From Brachyhypopomus gauderio (Eukaryota; Chordata; Actinopteri; Gymnotiformes; Hypopomidae), in contig NC_135213.1 of assembly GCF_052324685.1 (NCBI RefSeq), positions 4,117,646 to 4,181,645 of the forward strand: a stretch of DNA of 64,000 nucleotides, read 5' to 3'. The first letter of the stretch is position 1, and each line of letters begins with the position of its first letter. Shown in pieces: positions 1-12,299 of the stretch. Under the pieces are notes generated by a model that did not search any database, had not been told where the DNA came from, and saw nothing but the letters and a program-made list of their open reading frames with translations. The position numbers and the translations under genes are program-made.

Positions 1-7
1 GACTCAC

Positions 8-2987
8 CATTCCCAAGCGAACCTGTCCATGACTCTCAAACACCCTGCGACACGACCGACAGACAGCAGGAACACAGGCATGAGCAGGTTTCACACAGGT
101 TTCACACAGGTTTCATCCATTAGCAGGTTTCACACAGGTTTCATCCATTAGCAGGTTTCACACAGGTTTCATCCATTAGCAGGTTTCACACAGGTTTCAT
201 CCATTAGCAGGTTTCACACAGGTTTCATCCATTAGCATGTTTCACACAGGTTTCATCCATTAGCATGTTTCACACAGGTTTCATCCATTAGCATGTTTCA
301 CACAGGTTTCATCCATTAGCATGTTTCACACAGGTTTCATCCATTAGCATGTTTCACACAGGTTTCATCTGTGCTCTCCTCCCGACATTTCGGGCTCACC
401 TTTTCCTTTTAGCCTGGAAAAGAATGTCTTCCACAGTGGCTTTGAGGGACCCGGACTCGTCCTCCTTCAGCACCTCCCTGGACATCAGAAAGATCTCATA
501 TTCTAGCATCGCGTCCATAATACAATAGGTCACATGCCCAAATCCTGTAAATTAGCGGTTATTAGACCTCTGATCAAGAAAGCAAATCTCAACTGTACTA
601 TCTAATTATAGACTCATTTCCAACACATCATTTATATCCGAGATCATAGAAAAAGCTGTAGCCCAGCAATTATGCCTATATCTGCATATTAGTTATCAAA
701 CGCTAAACTAAATAAGTAGGTTTTCAACCTAGACTTAAAGATTGAGACTGTGTCAGAGTCCTGGACGCATTCTGGAAGGTTGTTCCAAAGCTGGGGGGCC
801 TTACAAGAAAAGGCTCTTCCCCCTGCTGTTACCTTATTAATTGTTGGAATTAATAAGGAATTTAACTGGAAGCCAATGCAGGGCTGATAGGACTGGTCTG
901 ATATGATCAAATCTTCTAGTTCTAGTCAGAACTCTGGCTGCAGCATTTTGAACTATTTGAAGTCCTCATTAAGTTGGAGGAAGTTTAGAGACATCCAGCA
1001 TTTAACATCTCTTATGCAGGCCACAATTTTTCCTAAACTGTGTTTGTCATCAGATTTGGCTGATGTATAAAGTTGAGTGTCATCTGCATAGCAGTGAAAG
1101 TTGATACCATGTTTGTTTATAACTATGCCCAATGGTAGCATATATAATGTAAAAGTGGTCCTAAGATGGAGCCTTGCGGGACCCCATATTTCACTTTTGT
1201 ACGTTTGGACGGAATATTATTGAGTTCTACAAACTGATAGCGATTAGTTAAGTAAGAATTATACCATGAAAGGGCTGTGCCTGAGATTCCAACCCAGCAT
1301 TCTAACCGTTCTAGCAAGATCCTGTGATCTATTGTGTCGAAAGCTGCACTAAGATCAAGAAGCACTAACAGAGATACTGTACAAAGCCTTGATGTGAAGC
1401 ACGGAAGAGATCATTTGTTACTTTGACTAATGCTGTTTCAGTACTGTGATTGGGCCTAAATCCAGATTGGAACTTTTCAAATATGTGATTCCTATGCCCC
1501 CTTAGAGACAGGTACAGTTCCAGGGGTTTCTCTCAAGGTTTCTTCCTCATGCCCTTAGGGAGTTTTTCCTTGTCACTGTCGCACTTGGCTTGCTCACTGG
1601 GGGCTTGGACTCGGACACTTGTAAAGCTGCTTTGTGACAACTGTTGTAAAAAAGCGCTATATAAATAAATTTGATTGATAACTAATAAACGAATGAAAGT
1701 GGTCCTACACCACAGCAGTGTTTAAAAAAACACCTGTTGTGTCCGATTCAGTTCCCACTCCGGTTCATGCTTCCTATGTTAGCGAACGCAGACATTCATG
1801 AAAAAATCCTGCACGAGACTGAGCCCTGACACTACGGATGCCAAAAGAGATGGCCTGAAAAGATGCCCTAGAAGGATCTTGACTAGCTATTTCACCTGTC
1901 TAAAATATATTCTCTGCTACTGAACCTCATGTTTTTATATACAGTTAGATTAATCCAAAACAAGGACCCTTTTTTACCTTTATGAAAATAATCAGAGTAA
2001 TAGTTATGCATGAACGTTTCATTTACTTCGGTTGGCTAACATTTAACAATTTTAAAATCCATAAGTGTTTCCATAAAAATATATTTGTTGTCAGTAAAAC
2101 GTGCAAATCATGTTTTGCTTTTCAGTTGTCGTAGTCAAAATATTATTCAGGAAGCACCTGCAAAAATATTTTCCTTTTTCAAAATGGACTTCGGAATCCG
2201 ACTTTTAGGGCATCTTTGTGTTTCTGCTTCAGTAATTTCAGGGTTCAGTTGTGTGCAGGATTTTTTCGTGAATGCGTGCGTCCGTGAACACAAGAATTCA
2301 GCACCCCTGTTGTGAGATGCTTCCCCTTCTGGGGAACGTGTGCTGTAAGGCTTTCTGGATGGAGTTCGGTCCCACACATACTGTGTTGTATGTGAATACT
2401 GTCCCTGTTTCAGTCTGTTAGAAAACCCATGTGTTGACGAGTCCTGACAGCAGTGCATCCTGTTATGTTTAATACCGAGTATTATAATTCATTATTTTCT
2501 AACTGTCATATATATACATATATTTAATTTTATGGTGCTGCAAACTGTCATGTGTATAGATATGGCTAAATGATTTTGAAGTATAATCAACAAAATTTCA
2601 ACGAAAAGCTGCAGAGAGATGCTTTTTAATTGGCAGACCACCCCTCTTAATTCTGGCCACTCTGGTGGAGTCAACATGGATCGGTCCCTATACCCATTAT
2701 ACCTCTAAACAGAGAGTGAGTTACCGAGAAGGGGATACAGCTCACATCGGGGTGCTGAATTCGACATTTTCCAATAACTGAAAGCGAGTTATAACTCATA
2801 TGTTGCCACCTCCACTCTAAATTAATACCATTAGAACATTTATATATGCAGTTAACTAGTTTTAAACTATGTTTATTATACGTTTAGCATATTTCCTAGC
2901 ACAGCTAGGGTGCTCGACGTCGTGAACTCACCATGTCCGCTCGTAGCCCCCTTCCCACCGCTTAGCTCTCTCTGGTTCGTCCTCCAT
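8..2987 (-). CDS. gtf2h2: gtf2h2, TFIIH subunit p44 (5' three coding exons; gene continues off the left edge)
   Basis: General transcription factor IIH subunit 2 (p44/SSL1) is the TFIIH core subunit that stimulates the XPD helicase in transcription initiation and nucleotide excision repair. Three minus-strand exons were traced: 2932-2987 ([18 protein letters not shown], phase 2), 400-477 ([18 protein letters not shown]... up to KRKR) and 8-44 ([12 protein letters not shown]). Each is bounded by AG/GT sites and the phases join. The sequence matches the conserved p44 N-terminus that precedes the von Willebrand A-like domain. The VWA domain, zinc finger and RING-like C-terminus lie outside the window. 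Intron 1 holds L2 fragments and a foldback element, and intron 2 is largely a 28-bp minisatellite. A 16-bp tandem repeat starts about 20 bp upstream of the ATG, so it lies in the 5' UTR or promoter. Identity is by recall of the human protein; I am confident. Confidence 0.93.
82..370. repeat. 28-bp minisatellite (about 10 copies) in gtf2h2 intron 2
   Basis: Tandem copies of a 28-bp unit reading AGGTTTCACACAGG then TTTCATCCATTAGC. The first copies have GCAGG and the later ones GCATG, so two variant blocks are visible. The array fills most of the 355-bp intron between the exons at 8-44 and 400-477, ending about 30 bp before the exon at 400. Confidence 0.95.
540..1495 (-). mobile_element. L2-type LINE fragment (reverse transcriptase and C-terminal part), broken
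   Basis: Minus-strand translation in several broken frames gives RT signatures in the expected order: [14 protein letters not shown] near 1440-1490, [18 protein letters not shown] at about 1310-1365, [13 protein letters not shown] near 1160-1200, [11 protein letters not shown] near 1080-1110, and the C-terminal [14 protein letters not shown] at 760-830. This is the non-LTR retrotransposon arrangement of the CR1/L2 group common in teleosts. The frame is interrupted several times and the endonuclease part is missing, so it is a 5'-truncated dead copy in gtf2h2 intron 1. Confidence 0.85.
1496..1682 (+). mobile_element. 3' end fragment of a fish LINE/SINE-type retroposon
   Basis: The stretch ends in AAAAAAGCGCTATATAAATA followed by AATTTGATTGATA, a tail typical of fish retroposon 3' UTRs. 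Upstream, the run CTTTGTGACAACTGTTG fits the same class. It is on the opposite strand from the adjoining L2 fragment, so it is a separate insertion or a rearranged piece. No coding capacity. Confidence 0.6.
1730..2330. mobile_element. Foldback (inverted-repeat) element in gtf2h2 intron 1
   Basis: Left arm at about 1784-1870 and right arm at about 2208-2286 are imperfect reverse complements: for example GAAAAAATCCTGCAC (left) against GTGCAGGATTTTTTC (right), and CTGAGCCCTGA against TCAGGGTTCAG. The centre is AT-rich unique sequence. No transposase was seen, so this is probably a non-autonomous DNA element. The outer limits are approximate because I could not define a target-site duplication. 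Confidence 0.6.
2331..2931. other. Remainder of gtf2h2 intron 1, no recognised feature
   Basis: AT-rich intronic sequence between the foldback element and the first coding exon. I see no exon-like or repeat signature beyond a short motif (GGTGCTGAATTC, near 2751) that also occurs, inverted, near 2290. Confidence 0.5.
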
Positions 2988-3007
2988 CACTGGGAGTCGC
3001 AAACCAA

Positions 3008-3246
3008 CACAAACCAGACTAACACAAACCCAGACTAACAGATACTCAGACTAACAGTTAACTAGACTAACACATACCCAGACTAACAGTTAACTAGACT
3101 AACAGATACTCAGACTAACAGTTAACTAGACTAACAGTTACTCAGACTAACAGATACTCAGACTAACAGATACTCAGACTAACAGATACTCAGACTAACA
3201 GTTAACTAGACTAACAGAGTCCGACTAACAGTTAACTAGACTAAAG
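3008..3246. repeat. 16-bp tandem repeat in the gtf2h2 5' UTR/promoter
   Basis: About 14 copies of a 16-bp unit with two alternating variants, CAGACTAACAGATACT and TAGACTAACAGTTAAC. The array starts about 20 bp upstream of the gtf2h2 ATG (minus strand) and so occupies the 5' UTR or core promoter region. Confidence 0.9.
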
Positions 3247-4690
3247 CTAATTGTACCTCTAACTACGCACCCTAGCTAGCTATCTATATAGAGGTATGCA
3301 GCCAGTATTCGCTGTTGTGTTCGCTAAAAAAGGTTAATAAACACGTTCGTGTGTTCTTCGTCACTCTGTCATCAGGACTAAGCAGAACATTTCATTTTAT
3401 CGATAGGAAAAGCTACTCTTACTAAAACGCAAACGATTTGACAGCTAGTTGCAGGCTCTGGTTGCAGGATTAGCTCTCCGACAATGAAATCTGATGCGGG
3501 ATTGTGCAACGACGTAACTGGTCCGTCCTTAAACCTCACAGGAACTATCGTTCCGCCCCAGTCTGTCACGTCTTTATCAGTTGTTATATTACAGTCATTA
3601 TGGCCACACTTTAACCCCTTTAATAAAGAAATTAGACACAAAATTTCTCATATAAATGACAAAACAAGAAAATAATACATTGTTCATTTCGATAATAACA
3701 GTTAAGACTTCTAAATGTACATCTAAATAAACAAATAAGATATTTTCAGAGGAGAGCAAGAAACAGTAGTTTGAGAAAAATGGATGGTCATGTTTGCAGT
3801 AAATAATACATTACAAAAGAATTTTAAAAAATAATAAATGAAATAAAAACAGGATTAAATAATAGTGAATTGTGTGGAGCAAAACCTTTTACAAATAATC
3901 TGTACCATCATTTAAAAAAAAGAGAGAAAATAAAAAATACAAATAACATCTAGAACTTCAATATTCCTTTTTCTCTTCAAACTCAAATACCAAAGCAAGA
4001 TTTCCCATTCCACACCAAGGAACATTTGATACATTTGTGATCTTACTAGCCCAATGATCACAAGGTATTAAAGTGCCACTTCTAGTTCCTTGGAGGGCAG
4101 TGGGGTTCTGACTAAGCTCACGAGACCTCTGCAGACTCTTTATTTACAGTAAATGGGCACCTCTCTACTTTTTAAAAGCTACAGTGAAACTGCAGTCAGT
4201 GCTCGTGCTCCAGACCTGAGAGTCAGTACATTTATGAACAGATTCTGATCAATGCAGATATGTGAATGGGGAGATGGGATCTGTTCTCAGATCAGCACTT
4301 TCCTTTTCGAGCCCGACCGTGAAAGGGCTGCAGCAACTGCAGCTTTGTCAGTGAAAAATAAAAGCACATGTCCAAAGACCAAAAACACACAAACACAGCA
4401 GTATCGTTACGTTCTTGGGACAGGAGGGTCTGCGTCTTATGTGGAATAACACTGCACGACTTTGATCCCATCCCAACACGGGCTAGCTCAGCAAAAACAA
4501 AAACAAAAAAACGATTGTAGATACTGTAACTGGGACACGTGAAAAGTCAAGTGTAAAAATCCGTAAGAATGTAAGAAAACAAACGTTAAAGGTGGCGACA
4601 ATAAAACCCGTATCACCACCACGTCTGGATTGGCTCAGAAGGACACAAGGGCAAAAGTAAAATGGCCCTGCAGGGACAGAGGCGAGGTCC
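3247..4690 (-). other. gtf2h2 upstream region and probable ocln 3' UTR
   Basis: No protein-coding exon is visible. The interval must contain the gtf2h2 transcription start (right side of the 16-bp repeat) and the ocln 3' untranslated region, which begins after the ocln stop at 4691. It is AT-rich, with several AATAAA-type signals on the minus strand (TTTATT on plus, e.g. near 4140). The UTR boundary cannot be placed from sequence alone. Confidence 0.45.
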
Positions 4691-6943
4691 TCACGGTCTC
4701 TGGTCGTAGCCGTTAACCCTCTTCTTGATGTGGGAAAGCTTGGCTTTCAGCTGTTTGGTCTTCCTCTTTTTCATGCGGTAATCTGCCGACTATGGAGGGA
4801 GAGAGAGAGATTATGATAACTCATTATTACACCGTCTTTCATCCCGTGTGTGTCTCAATGCTAATATGCTAAAACATTTAAACTTTGTTGTTTTTTTTTT
4901 TTTTTTAAGATACATGGAAACTGAAGTCTTGATTCATTAAAATGTCAAATTATAAGTATTCATTTGCATAAGCAGTCCAGTTCATTGCATATGTATTTAG
5001 TAATCGTTTTCTGTTTCATTTGCACAAACCAGTGTGAATGACATCACGTGACAAATGTAAATGAAGCTTTTGCATATGATAAATGTGGGAGCCATGAGCA
5101 CGACAGACATGAGTTTGGAACGCTTGATCTAAGGAAATCGAAACTACACTGAAACTCAAAATGGTGGAATTAGAGGTTTTAATTGAACAGGGAAAAACTA
5201 TGAGCTACAGGATTAACAAATTAATGATGTCGGGCCTGATGAGACACAATGACAAGACAAAAAAAAGAACTAAAGGAAACTCTAGATAAGCATCATGTAT
5301 CTATTACTTTGGCCTGTTGACCGACTTCAAAAATCATTCTTCTTGTGATCTTATCACCACGACAACAGTCATGACATGCAAAGGTCAGTACCTGCCCGTC
5401 GGTGACTTCTTGTTTTATGCACTTGTTTGAAGTTTAGTAAATTGCCTTTGTGGGAGCCAAATTACCAAATTAATGTACATGGATACCACCCTGCCCTTTG
5501 CCTGTTGATAGAAACATCCTACATAACAATTACAAATCCACAAAAAGGACCATGTATGCCATACTGCTCATGGAATCCTCTGCTGATCCCAGATCAGCTT
5601 GGACAGGAACATGCAAAACGCTGCACTGTACCACGTCTTGAACCACACCGTCATACAGCAACCCCCTTCCCCTCCAGGGTAAAGCAAGGTTCTACACTTG
5701 TGACCACTTTGTGCTGTTGATGTGATCATATATCACACAGTGGTGCAGGGTCACCAGACTCTCACAAATGTTGTTTCTGAGCAAGTCAGCAATCGAGTGA
5801 TTCATATCCGACATAACAAGGAGAGTGAATCCATGTCAGAGAACTACGAACACTGGATTCTCTCATTCTGGAGACACTGATTCACAATTGGTGCTTTCAC
5901 TTTTGTACACACAGTTTCATCTACATTCCTCATCTACAGTTTAAACCTATAATGTGATTGATTATAACTGTAAAAAGATAATACTGCCCCAATCTGTTGG
6001 GTAAAAATGCACCAGCAGGCTACCTCAAAATCCATACCCAAGTGATTAAGCACCACTTTTCATCCTACAAAAAGCTATTCTATTGGCCATCTTTTTGATC
6101 TAAATCCTAGCCACGCCCAATGCCAGATTTAATCATTTGAAGTGGACATTAGAGGCATGAAATGTTGGCTACAGTCTTGCTTTTAAAAACAGGTGTGTGT
6201 ATTAACCATTTAAATACATTATACATCTGCTTGGTTAAACTGTAAATTAGTGTCTTCTGGCTAACATAATTAGCTACATTAACTAGCCTATATTAAATTA
6301 GCAGGTAACATTCCTTCACTGTTTATCCCGTCTGTTCCTCATAATGGATCAGCTTCCCTCTACCAGTCAGTGGAACAGATCAACCATTGTCTACTACACT
6401 GGACACAAATCTACTGTTCTACTGAATACACTTGTGAAAGCACTCGTCACTGTTGTACCGATGGTGACCCATCACCAGTAATATGGTGGTCGGATTGGAT
6501 TGCTGGTCAGTTGTGAGCAGCAAATGGGCTGTAATTGATCAAGTACAAAGTGAACCAATGGCAAGTATTTCTGATTAATTGGCCATTGAGTGTATGTATA
6601 AAATTAATAGACCTAATAAATTAGATGCTCAGTGCAAATATGTTTCTCTCTGGTTTGGGGCATTGTGACATGTGGTGTCTTTCCTATATGTATAGGTAGT
6701 CGTTTGACACAAAAATATCTAACAAAGATAAATAGCTACATACTAAGTAAATGTGAAATGCTACATAACCAGAATAAGTAATTTAAGAATCTACTTATAT
6801 CTAGAAGACATTAGTTTTTAAACCTTTAATAGACATGTTGGTGTAGTTTTGATTACTCCATATTTACTCCAGCCATATTTTAATAACATGTCCTTTTCTA
6901 AGCTTGGTGTGGGTGCAGCTAAATTTCAGAGCCCCCCCTCTCA

Positions 6944-6977
<34 letters not shown>

Positions 6978-7999
6978 TTACTACAAGCCAGAAGCAAAAG
7001 AAAGAAAACAAACAGAAGTGAGATTCCAGATATTCTTTTTGGCATGTGAATGTTGGTGCATCATTCTAGAATTCTCCCTTATGTACACAATCCATGTCTC
7101 AGTAGTTCCAAAGCCATTAAAAGTAGAGCCCTATTTTAATTGGTTTCCTCTTTATCCCTGTTGTTTAAAGTGGATTTATCAAGTCGTTCAAATAGGTAAC
7201 ACCACCTCCATTTAAATTTAACCTGAATTTCTCCATATATCTCAAGAAATTCTATACACTATGTCTTCCTATTTATAAAAGTGTAAAGTTTACATTACCC
7301 TCTTCAAGTCCTTCAGTCGGTTGTAGTGCTCCATGGCATCCTGTAAACAACAAAGAGCAAAAAACACTCAAACACACAATTAACAGACAAAACAGACTGA
7401 TGCAGACTTGACCTGGGTTCATTTCGATGTCAGCTATGTTACGGCAGCATTTCTGACACGGTAAGGTCACCCACCTGGAACTGGGGACTGCCCTCCTGCA
7501 GACGGTCCAGCTCACGGTCCACCTCCAACAGGCCCATGTTGACGTCGTCCAGCTCGGCCTGCAGACGCTTGTATTCCATGTGATCCCTGTCAAACTGCCG
7601 CTTGTATCGGAGCCTCTCGTTGTCGCTTTTGATGGGAGGGAACTCTCTGAGGAGGGGGGGGGGTTACCAAGGTCATTATACAGCTTCACATTGCATTACA
7701 CAACTGCAGAGACAGCAATTTTCAGGGAATAGAATATCTCCGTCCACAGCGTGGGAACAATTATCAGAACAAATTTTATGACGCACCCTCCGTAGAGGAC
7801 AACGGGCAGCGTAAAATAGAATCTAAACCAGGGGTCACCAACGTGGTGCCCGCGGGCTTGTTTTAAAAATAGCTCACTATAGCGCCGTGCACCAAAGCGC
7901 TGCATCGTTTATGTTTTTTCTACCATTATAGATTGTCCGCGGTTGCTAGCGGTCTTCCCGTTTAGCAATTGACACTCGCACACGCACAACTTTCGGTCG

Positions 8000-8034
<35 letters not shown>

Positions 8035-11000
8035 CAACAACTTTTCGTTCGATTGATGCGTATTAATCTGGTAGCCCTCCGCAATATTTGGTACCCAAGA
8101 AGTAGCTACCAGTTTCAAAAAGGTTGGTGACCCCTGATCTAAACTATATTATTTTCTTGTAAATTTATGTCCCAATGATCATTGTATTAGCTACATACAG
8201 TACCCAGTATCTAATCCATAATTTAACGCACTGCTGAAAGTGCTACTCACAAAGATGATGGTTTAAGAGTGTTATGAGGAAAATGTTGGCATGTTCATGT
8301 TCTTTGGAGAAAGCCAGTTCTTTGTATGTACTTAATCTAGAATCTAGATGAAAGGCTGTATTTATAAATGGGGTCATTTTATTTCTTTACCTAAATAGTT
8401 TTGTGGACACAGGCATTTCAGTGAGATGATTACATTTACATGTGAATGAAGCATATTTTACTCAATTTAAGTATTTAAGTATTAATCAGAATACCTCTGC
8501 TAATGCTAATAAAGAAAATGTGTGTCGTGTTTTAAGATAATAGTTCTCTTTCCAAAAAATAAATAAATACAACTTTGCCAAGAGTTTATAAAAGATAAAG
8601 TTTATAATGTGTGTACTGGCATAAAAAGGTAGGTGCAATCAGCTCTATCCAGAGTTTTATAATCCAGGTTCAGAAAGTAAAAGTCCTCACCAGGATTTTG
8701 CTCAAGCTTGCTAGATTTTCTAATTAGTGCAATCCAGGTAAAATTAGTGGAATCAACACAATCCAGGAAGCCTGAGCAAAATCCTGGTGAGGACTTTTAC
8801 TTTCTGAATCTGGATTATACAACTCTGGCTCCATCACAAAATCACACAAGGCCCCCCCCCCCTCCTCCAGCTGCAGACAGGCAGATGATTAGCATGTTAG
8901 CATGGAGGTGGTTGTAGCTTTTCTCTCCAGGATTCTCCATCAGCCCAGTAAAAAATAAAAAAATAAAAAAACCTCAACAAGCTACAGTTTCAAGTTTGGA
9001 AAACCATTTCCAGGGCTTCTTACCCATCAAAATCGGCTTCGTCCAGTTCGTCGGCTGATTCTGCTCCCGTATCGTAGTCTTTAAGTTTGCTCCTCACCCC
9101 GCTCACTGTGCTGTTCAAGTCAGAGCTACTGTGGATGAGACGGACGTGTGAAGGTCATTACACACACGCAACACATTCAAGAGGTTCACTACAAACAAGC
9201 AGACGCATTAGAAACAAGACACCAGACATGAAGAAGCCCGCAAGCACCAGGAAAGGGGCACACAGCAAAAGACACACCATAAACACAGCGCAAAAGTACG
9301 AAAACACTTGTTCATAACAGATAATTATCATATTTATTTATTGTTTTATGTATCAATTAGTTTTTTGTGAATAATATATTACAAGCTGGCTGCTAGACAG
9401 AAAGAAGAAGTAAAAATGTCACCGACTACTGCAGAAAAAACTTCCTTTCTCTTCCCGGTGCAACATTCCATTCCTTCTACCCAATGGTTAGCAAGGAATG
9501 TGCATCATTCCACTTAATGTTATGCAACATTGTTTATATGTGTACAGTTTGTGTGTAAATGTAGTCTTCATTATAGGTTAACAGGTCAATTCTGTAGAGT
9601 TGACTAACTCTAAACTGAATCCATAACGTATAAATTAATTCACCTACGAAGGTCAAAGTTATTCAAAACAATATACCCATCACCTGGCAGACTGTTAATA
9701 GTTAATGCTTAATTTATGTCAGTTTCAACTCGTTCACAAAGTAGACCGGTCTTGCCTTGTGGTGGAACTGGCTATTCAAGCTCAAACAATAAACAAAAGA
9801 AAGTCCTCCCAAGGTCCTGTACAGCAAACATTCACAAAATATTTCTACTTTTTTGATTTCCTAGCCACCAGCTTTAACGGCCACATTAACAATTAAGTTA
9901 ATGGTTGACAAATGGAAAAGAAAATGTATTGTAGTTTTATTTTCAAGGCATTTTATGTCATTTTGGGTTTTTCCTCAGAGGAACTCACCCAGGGAGATAA
10001 AGTGGCTTCTCCACGTCTGGGGTTTGACTGAGAGTCCATGATTTGCCAACCTGGTCGTTGGAGTCATTCAAAAAAGCCTCAGGGTCCCCAGACACGTCGG
10101 TCACCTGCAGGAAGACAGAGGTCATATAGATCACAGTTCACACCAGCCTTACAGGACAAAGTGACCTAACATAGCTTTCATGTGTTTAATAAACAGGGTC
10201 GGCTTTCCCCAACACGGTCACAGCTGCAAGAGCGTAGTACAAAAAATGGTGCACTGTAGCTTTAAGACAAATACCAACAACAGTGCTGTTGGGAAAGTGG
10301 GCTGTGGTCACATTACCAAAATGTCCTTAAAATCTCAACCAGTACAAACTGGAGAATACTTTTTCTGTCACTGCCTTCTGTTGGTATAGTAATGGTTCTT
10401 TAAAGAACAGTGTGTTTTCTGAAGTTTCAACAGTGGGCCACAGTGGGTTCCATCTCTCTATATGGTAAATAGTCTGTGGATACATCATGTGCAAGTAAAA
10501 CCGGTTCTGCTAGTTTCTATGTAGATATGCAGATAGTATCGACAGATACCAGCGGACAAACATGACAAAACCACCCCAGCTCACACTGCTCACCAGTCTG
10601 ACCCACAGTCAATACCAGCTGACCATCTAAAACTGGATTCAAAAGTGATTGAGATCACTTGAGAACTTTAGACAAGTGTCATACTTGTAGTGGAAGTATG
10701 TATCTACATTTCCAAGTTATTTACATAATGGAGGTTATATGAATTTTCAACTGTTTGCACCATAAACCAGTGAAAGGGCATGTCAAAGATTCTGGGTATG
10801 TTCTGAAATGATCAGCTACTGAACATGGTTCCTTGATATTATGTTACTCCCTGCCACGGAGTACTGTGACGTTCATAAAATCAGTCCCATATTGTAAATA
10901 ACAGGTCTCCGTGATGGTGTACACACCCATTTCTCGACACCATGAGAAAAGCCATCGTTGTAGGTTTTGGGTTCCTCCCAGAGCACACGCTGCCTGCCGT

Positions 11001-11093
11001 ACCGGTTCATCTGTTGGCGGGTTTTCACGGCGAACACCAGCAGAATGATCAGCGCCACCACCACCAGGAACCCTAGAATAATGGCGACTGCCT

Positions 11094-11125
<32 letters not shown>

Positions 11126-12237
11126 GGTTTATTTACTACATCTCATTGCTAGAAAGCATGACAACAACATGGAAGGTAATAATAAAAGTTTCCAAATTTG
11201 GTGTTTGATGGAGATGTCCAGGACTCTCCAGGACCTGCTCACCTCCTGAGGTTCCACCACGCAGTAGTGATACATGTACTGGTTAATGAAGATGCCAGAT
11301 GCTTGAGGCTGGTTTTGATACTGAGCACACAGCTGCCATATCATGTTGTACATCATGGAGCCAGAGGACTGAGCCGTGGGGTTAACGGCCACCAGGTACA
11401 CGATGCTGGCGACGAGCATGAGGAAGGCCAGGATCACCGTGATGATGATGGTCGCCAGGTAGAACTTGGTGGACTTTGCCGTACTCTGCCTGGACACCAC
11501 CAAGATGAATATGACCAGCACGGCTATAAAGGTGATGGCAGAAATGCCGATGATGAAGCCCTTGCCGGTCACAGGGTCAACGTATCCGCCGTATCCATAG
11601 CCGCTGTAACCCATTCCGCCGCCGTACATGCCGCCCCCATAGCTCCCGTAACTTCCACCGTAGGAACTCCCGGCGTAGCCCATACCGCCACCGCCGTAGC
11701 CCATACCGCCCATAGCGCCCATGCCGAGGCCGCCCATGCCCATGGCCTCCATGTCGTAGTCCCATGCCAGCGTGGATGCCACGCAGACGAACACCCCCAC
11801 GCACATGATGATGATGATGATGCACATGATCTTCATCACGCCCGGAGGCGACTTCCAGCTGTAGTAGTGCAGCAGCTCGTCATCGGGGTAATGGTAAAAG
11901 GTGTGTTGGGAAGATCGGTGGGGACTAAAGGAAAAGAGAAAGACATTGAAACAGAGATGCCGAACCCTGATCTCCTAAAACAGGGGTGCCAGCGTTTGGC
12001 TGACTGAAGACTTTTGCTCCAACAGTTATTTAGCACATCTGGTACTAACATTAAGATGTGAAGTGAGACTTCATGAGCTGGATGAGGTGTGTTAGATTAG
12101 AGTTGGACCTGAACTCTGCAGGGCGAGTAGATCACGAGGACTAAACATGCATGCGTAGGTTTTATTTTATTTGCACCTACAGTGTAATATTTTATGAAGA
12201 ATTTTAATACTTACGATCTAGTCTTGGTTGTTGGCAT
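4691..12237 (-). CDS. ocln: ocln, occludin (tight-junction MARVEL protein)
   Basis: Occludin is a four-pass tight-junction membrane protein whose cytoplasmic tail binds ZO-1. Eight coding exons: 12215-12237, 11243-11924, 10927-11091, 9989-10104, 9024-9128, 7475-7646, 7299-7340, 4691-4789. All phases close to a 467-residue product (human 522). After a short N-terminus lacking the PPPY segment of mammalian occludin, residues 40-62 form TM1. Loop 1 is rich in Gly, Tyr and Met (GMGGLGMGAMGGMGYGGG). TM2 and TM3 follow, loop 2 holds NPTAQSSGS, and TM4 begins in the 10927 exon (AVAIILGFLVVVALIILLVF). The C-terminus is the occludin/ELL coiled coil (YKRLQAELDDVN, NRLKDLKR, KLSHIKKRVNGYD). marveld2, of the same family, lies immediately upstream in the same orientation. 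A non-coding exon with donor at about 12897 and an acceptor at about 12303 suggest a spliced 5' UTR. Which fish ocln paralogue this is was not determined. Confidence 0.93.
4790..7298. other. ocln last intron, no gene
   Basis: AT-rich intron of 2.5 kb. It contains a 25-nt poly(C) run at 6944-6968 and scattered mobile-element-like sequence that I could not assign, but nothing exon-like on either strand. Confidence 0.5.
6944..6968. repeat. Poly(C) run of 25 nt
   Basis: Uninterrupted C tract, followed by A8 after a single G. It lies in the last ocln intron. Confidence 0.95.
7829..8136. mobile_element. hAT-type miniature element with 8-bp target duplication
   Basis: The 308-bp element has perfect 14-bp terminal inverted repeats CAGGGGTCACCAAC/GTTGGTGACCCCTG, flanked by identical 8-bp direct repeats ATCTAAAC at 7821-7828 and 8137-8144. 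An 8-bp duplication is the hAT signature. There is no transposase. A 33-nt poly(C) tract lies inside at 8000-8032; on the other strand it reads AAGTTGTTGTT then poly(G). Inserted in ocln intron 5. Confidence 0.93.
8649..8828. mobile_element. Foldback miniature element in ocln intron 5
   Basis: About 56-bp arms at 8649-8704 and 8773-8828 are near-perfect reverse complements (e.g. GTCCTCACCAGGATTTTGCT against AGCAAAATCCTGGTGAGGAC). The centre carries two copies of CAATCCAGG. Non-coding; the family was not identified. Confidence 0.8.
11094..11123. repeat. Poly(G) run of 30 nt forming the ocln exon 3 acceptor tract
   Basis: On the minus (sense) strand this is C30 immediately followed by AG and the exon starting at 11091, so the polypyrimidine tract of this 3' splice site is a homopolymer of C. 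Confidence 0.95.
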
Positions 12238-12299
12238 TGTGTTTTTGATGGACGCTTAAAACGTCCTTACCGAACAGGTTTTACGTTTTGCGTAAATAA

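Noticed and set aside
11198-12007. Plus-strand ORF of 269 codons, His/Ala-rich
   Set aside because: Antisense shadow of the Gly/Tyr/Met-rich occludin exon; codon bias alone keeps it open.
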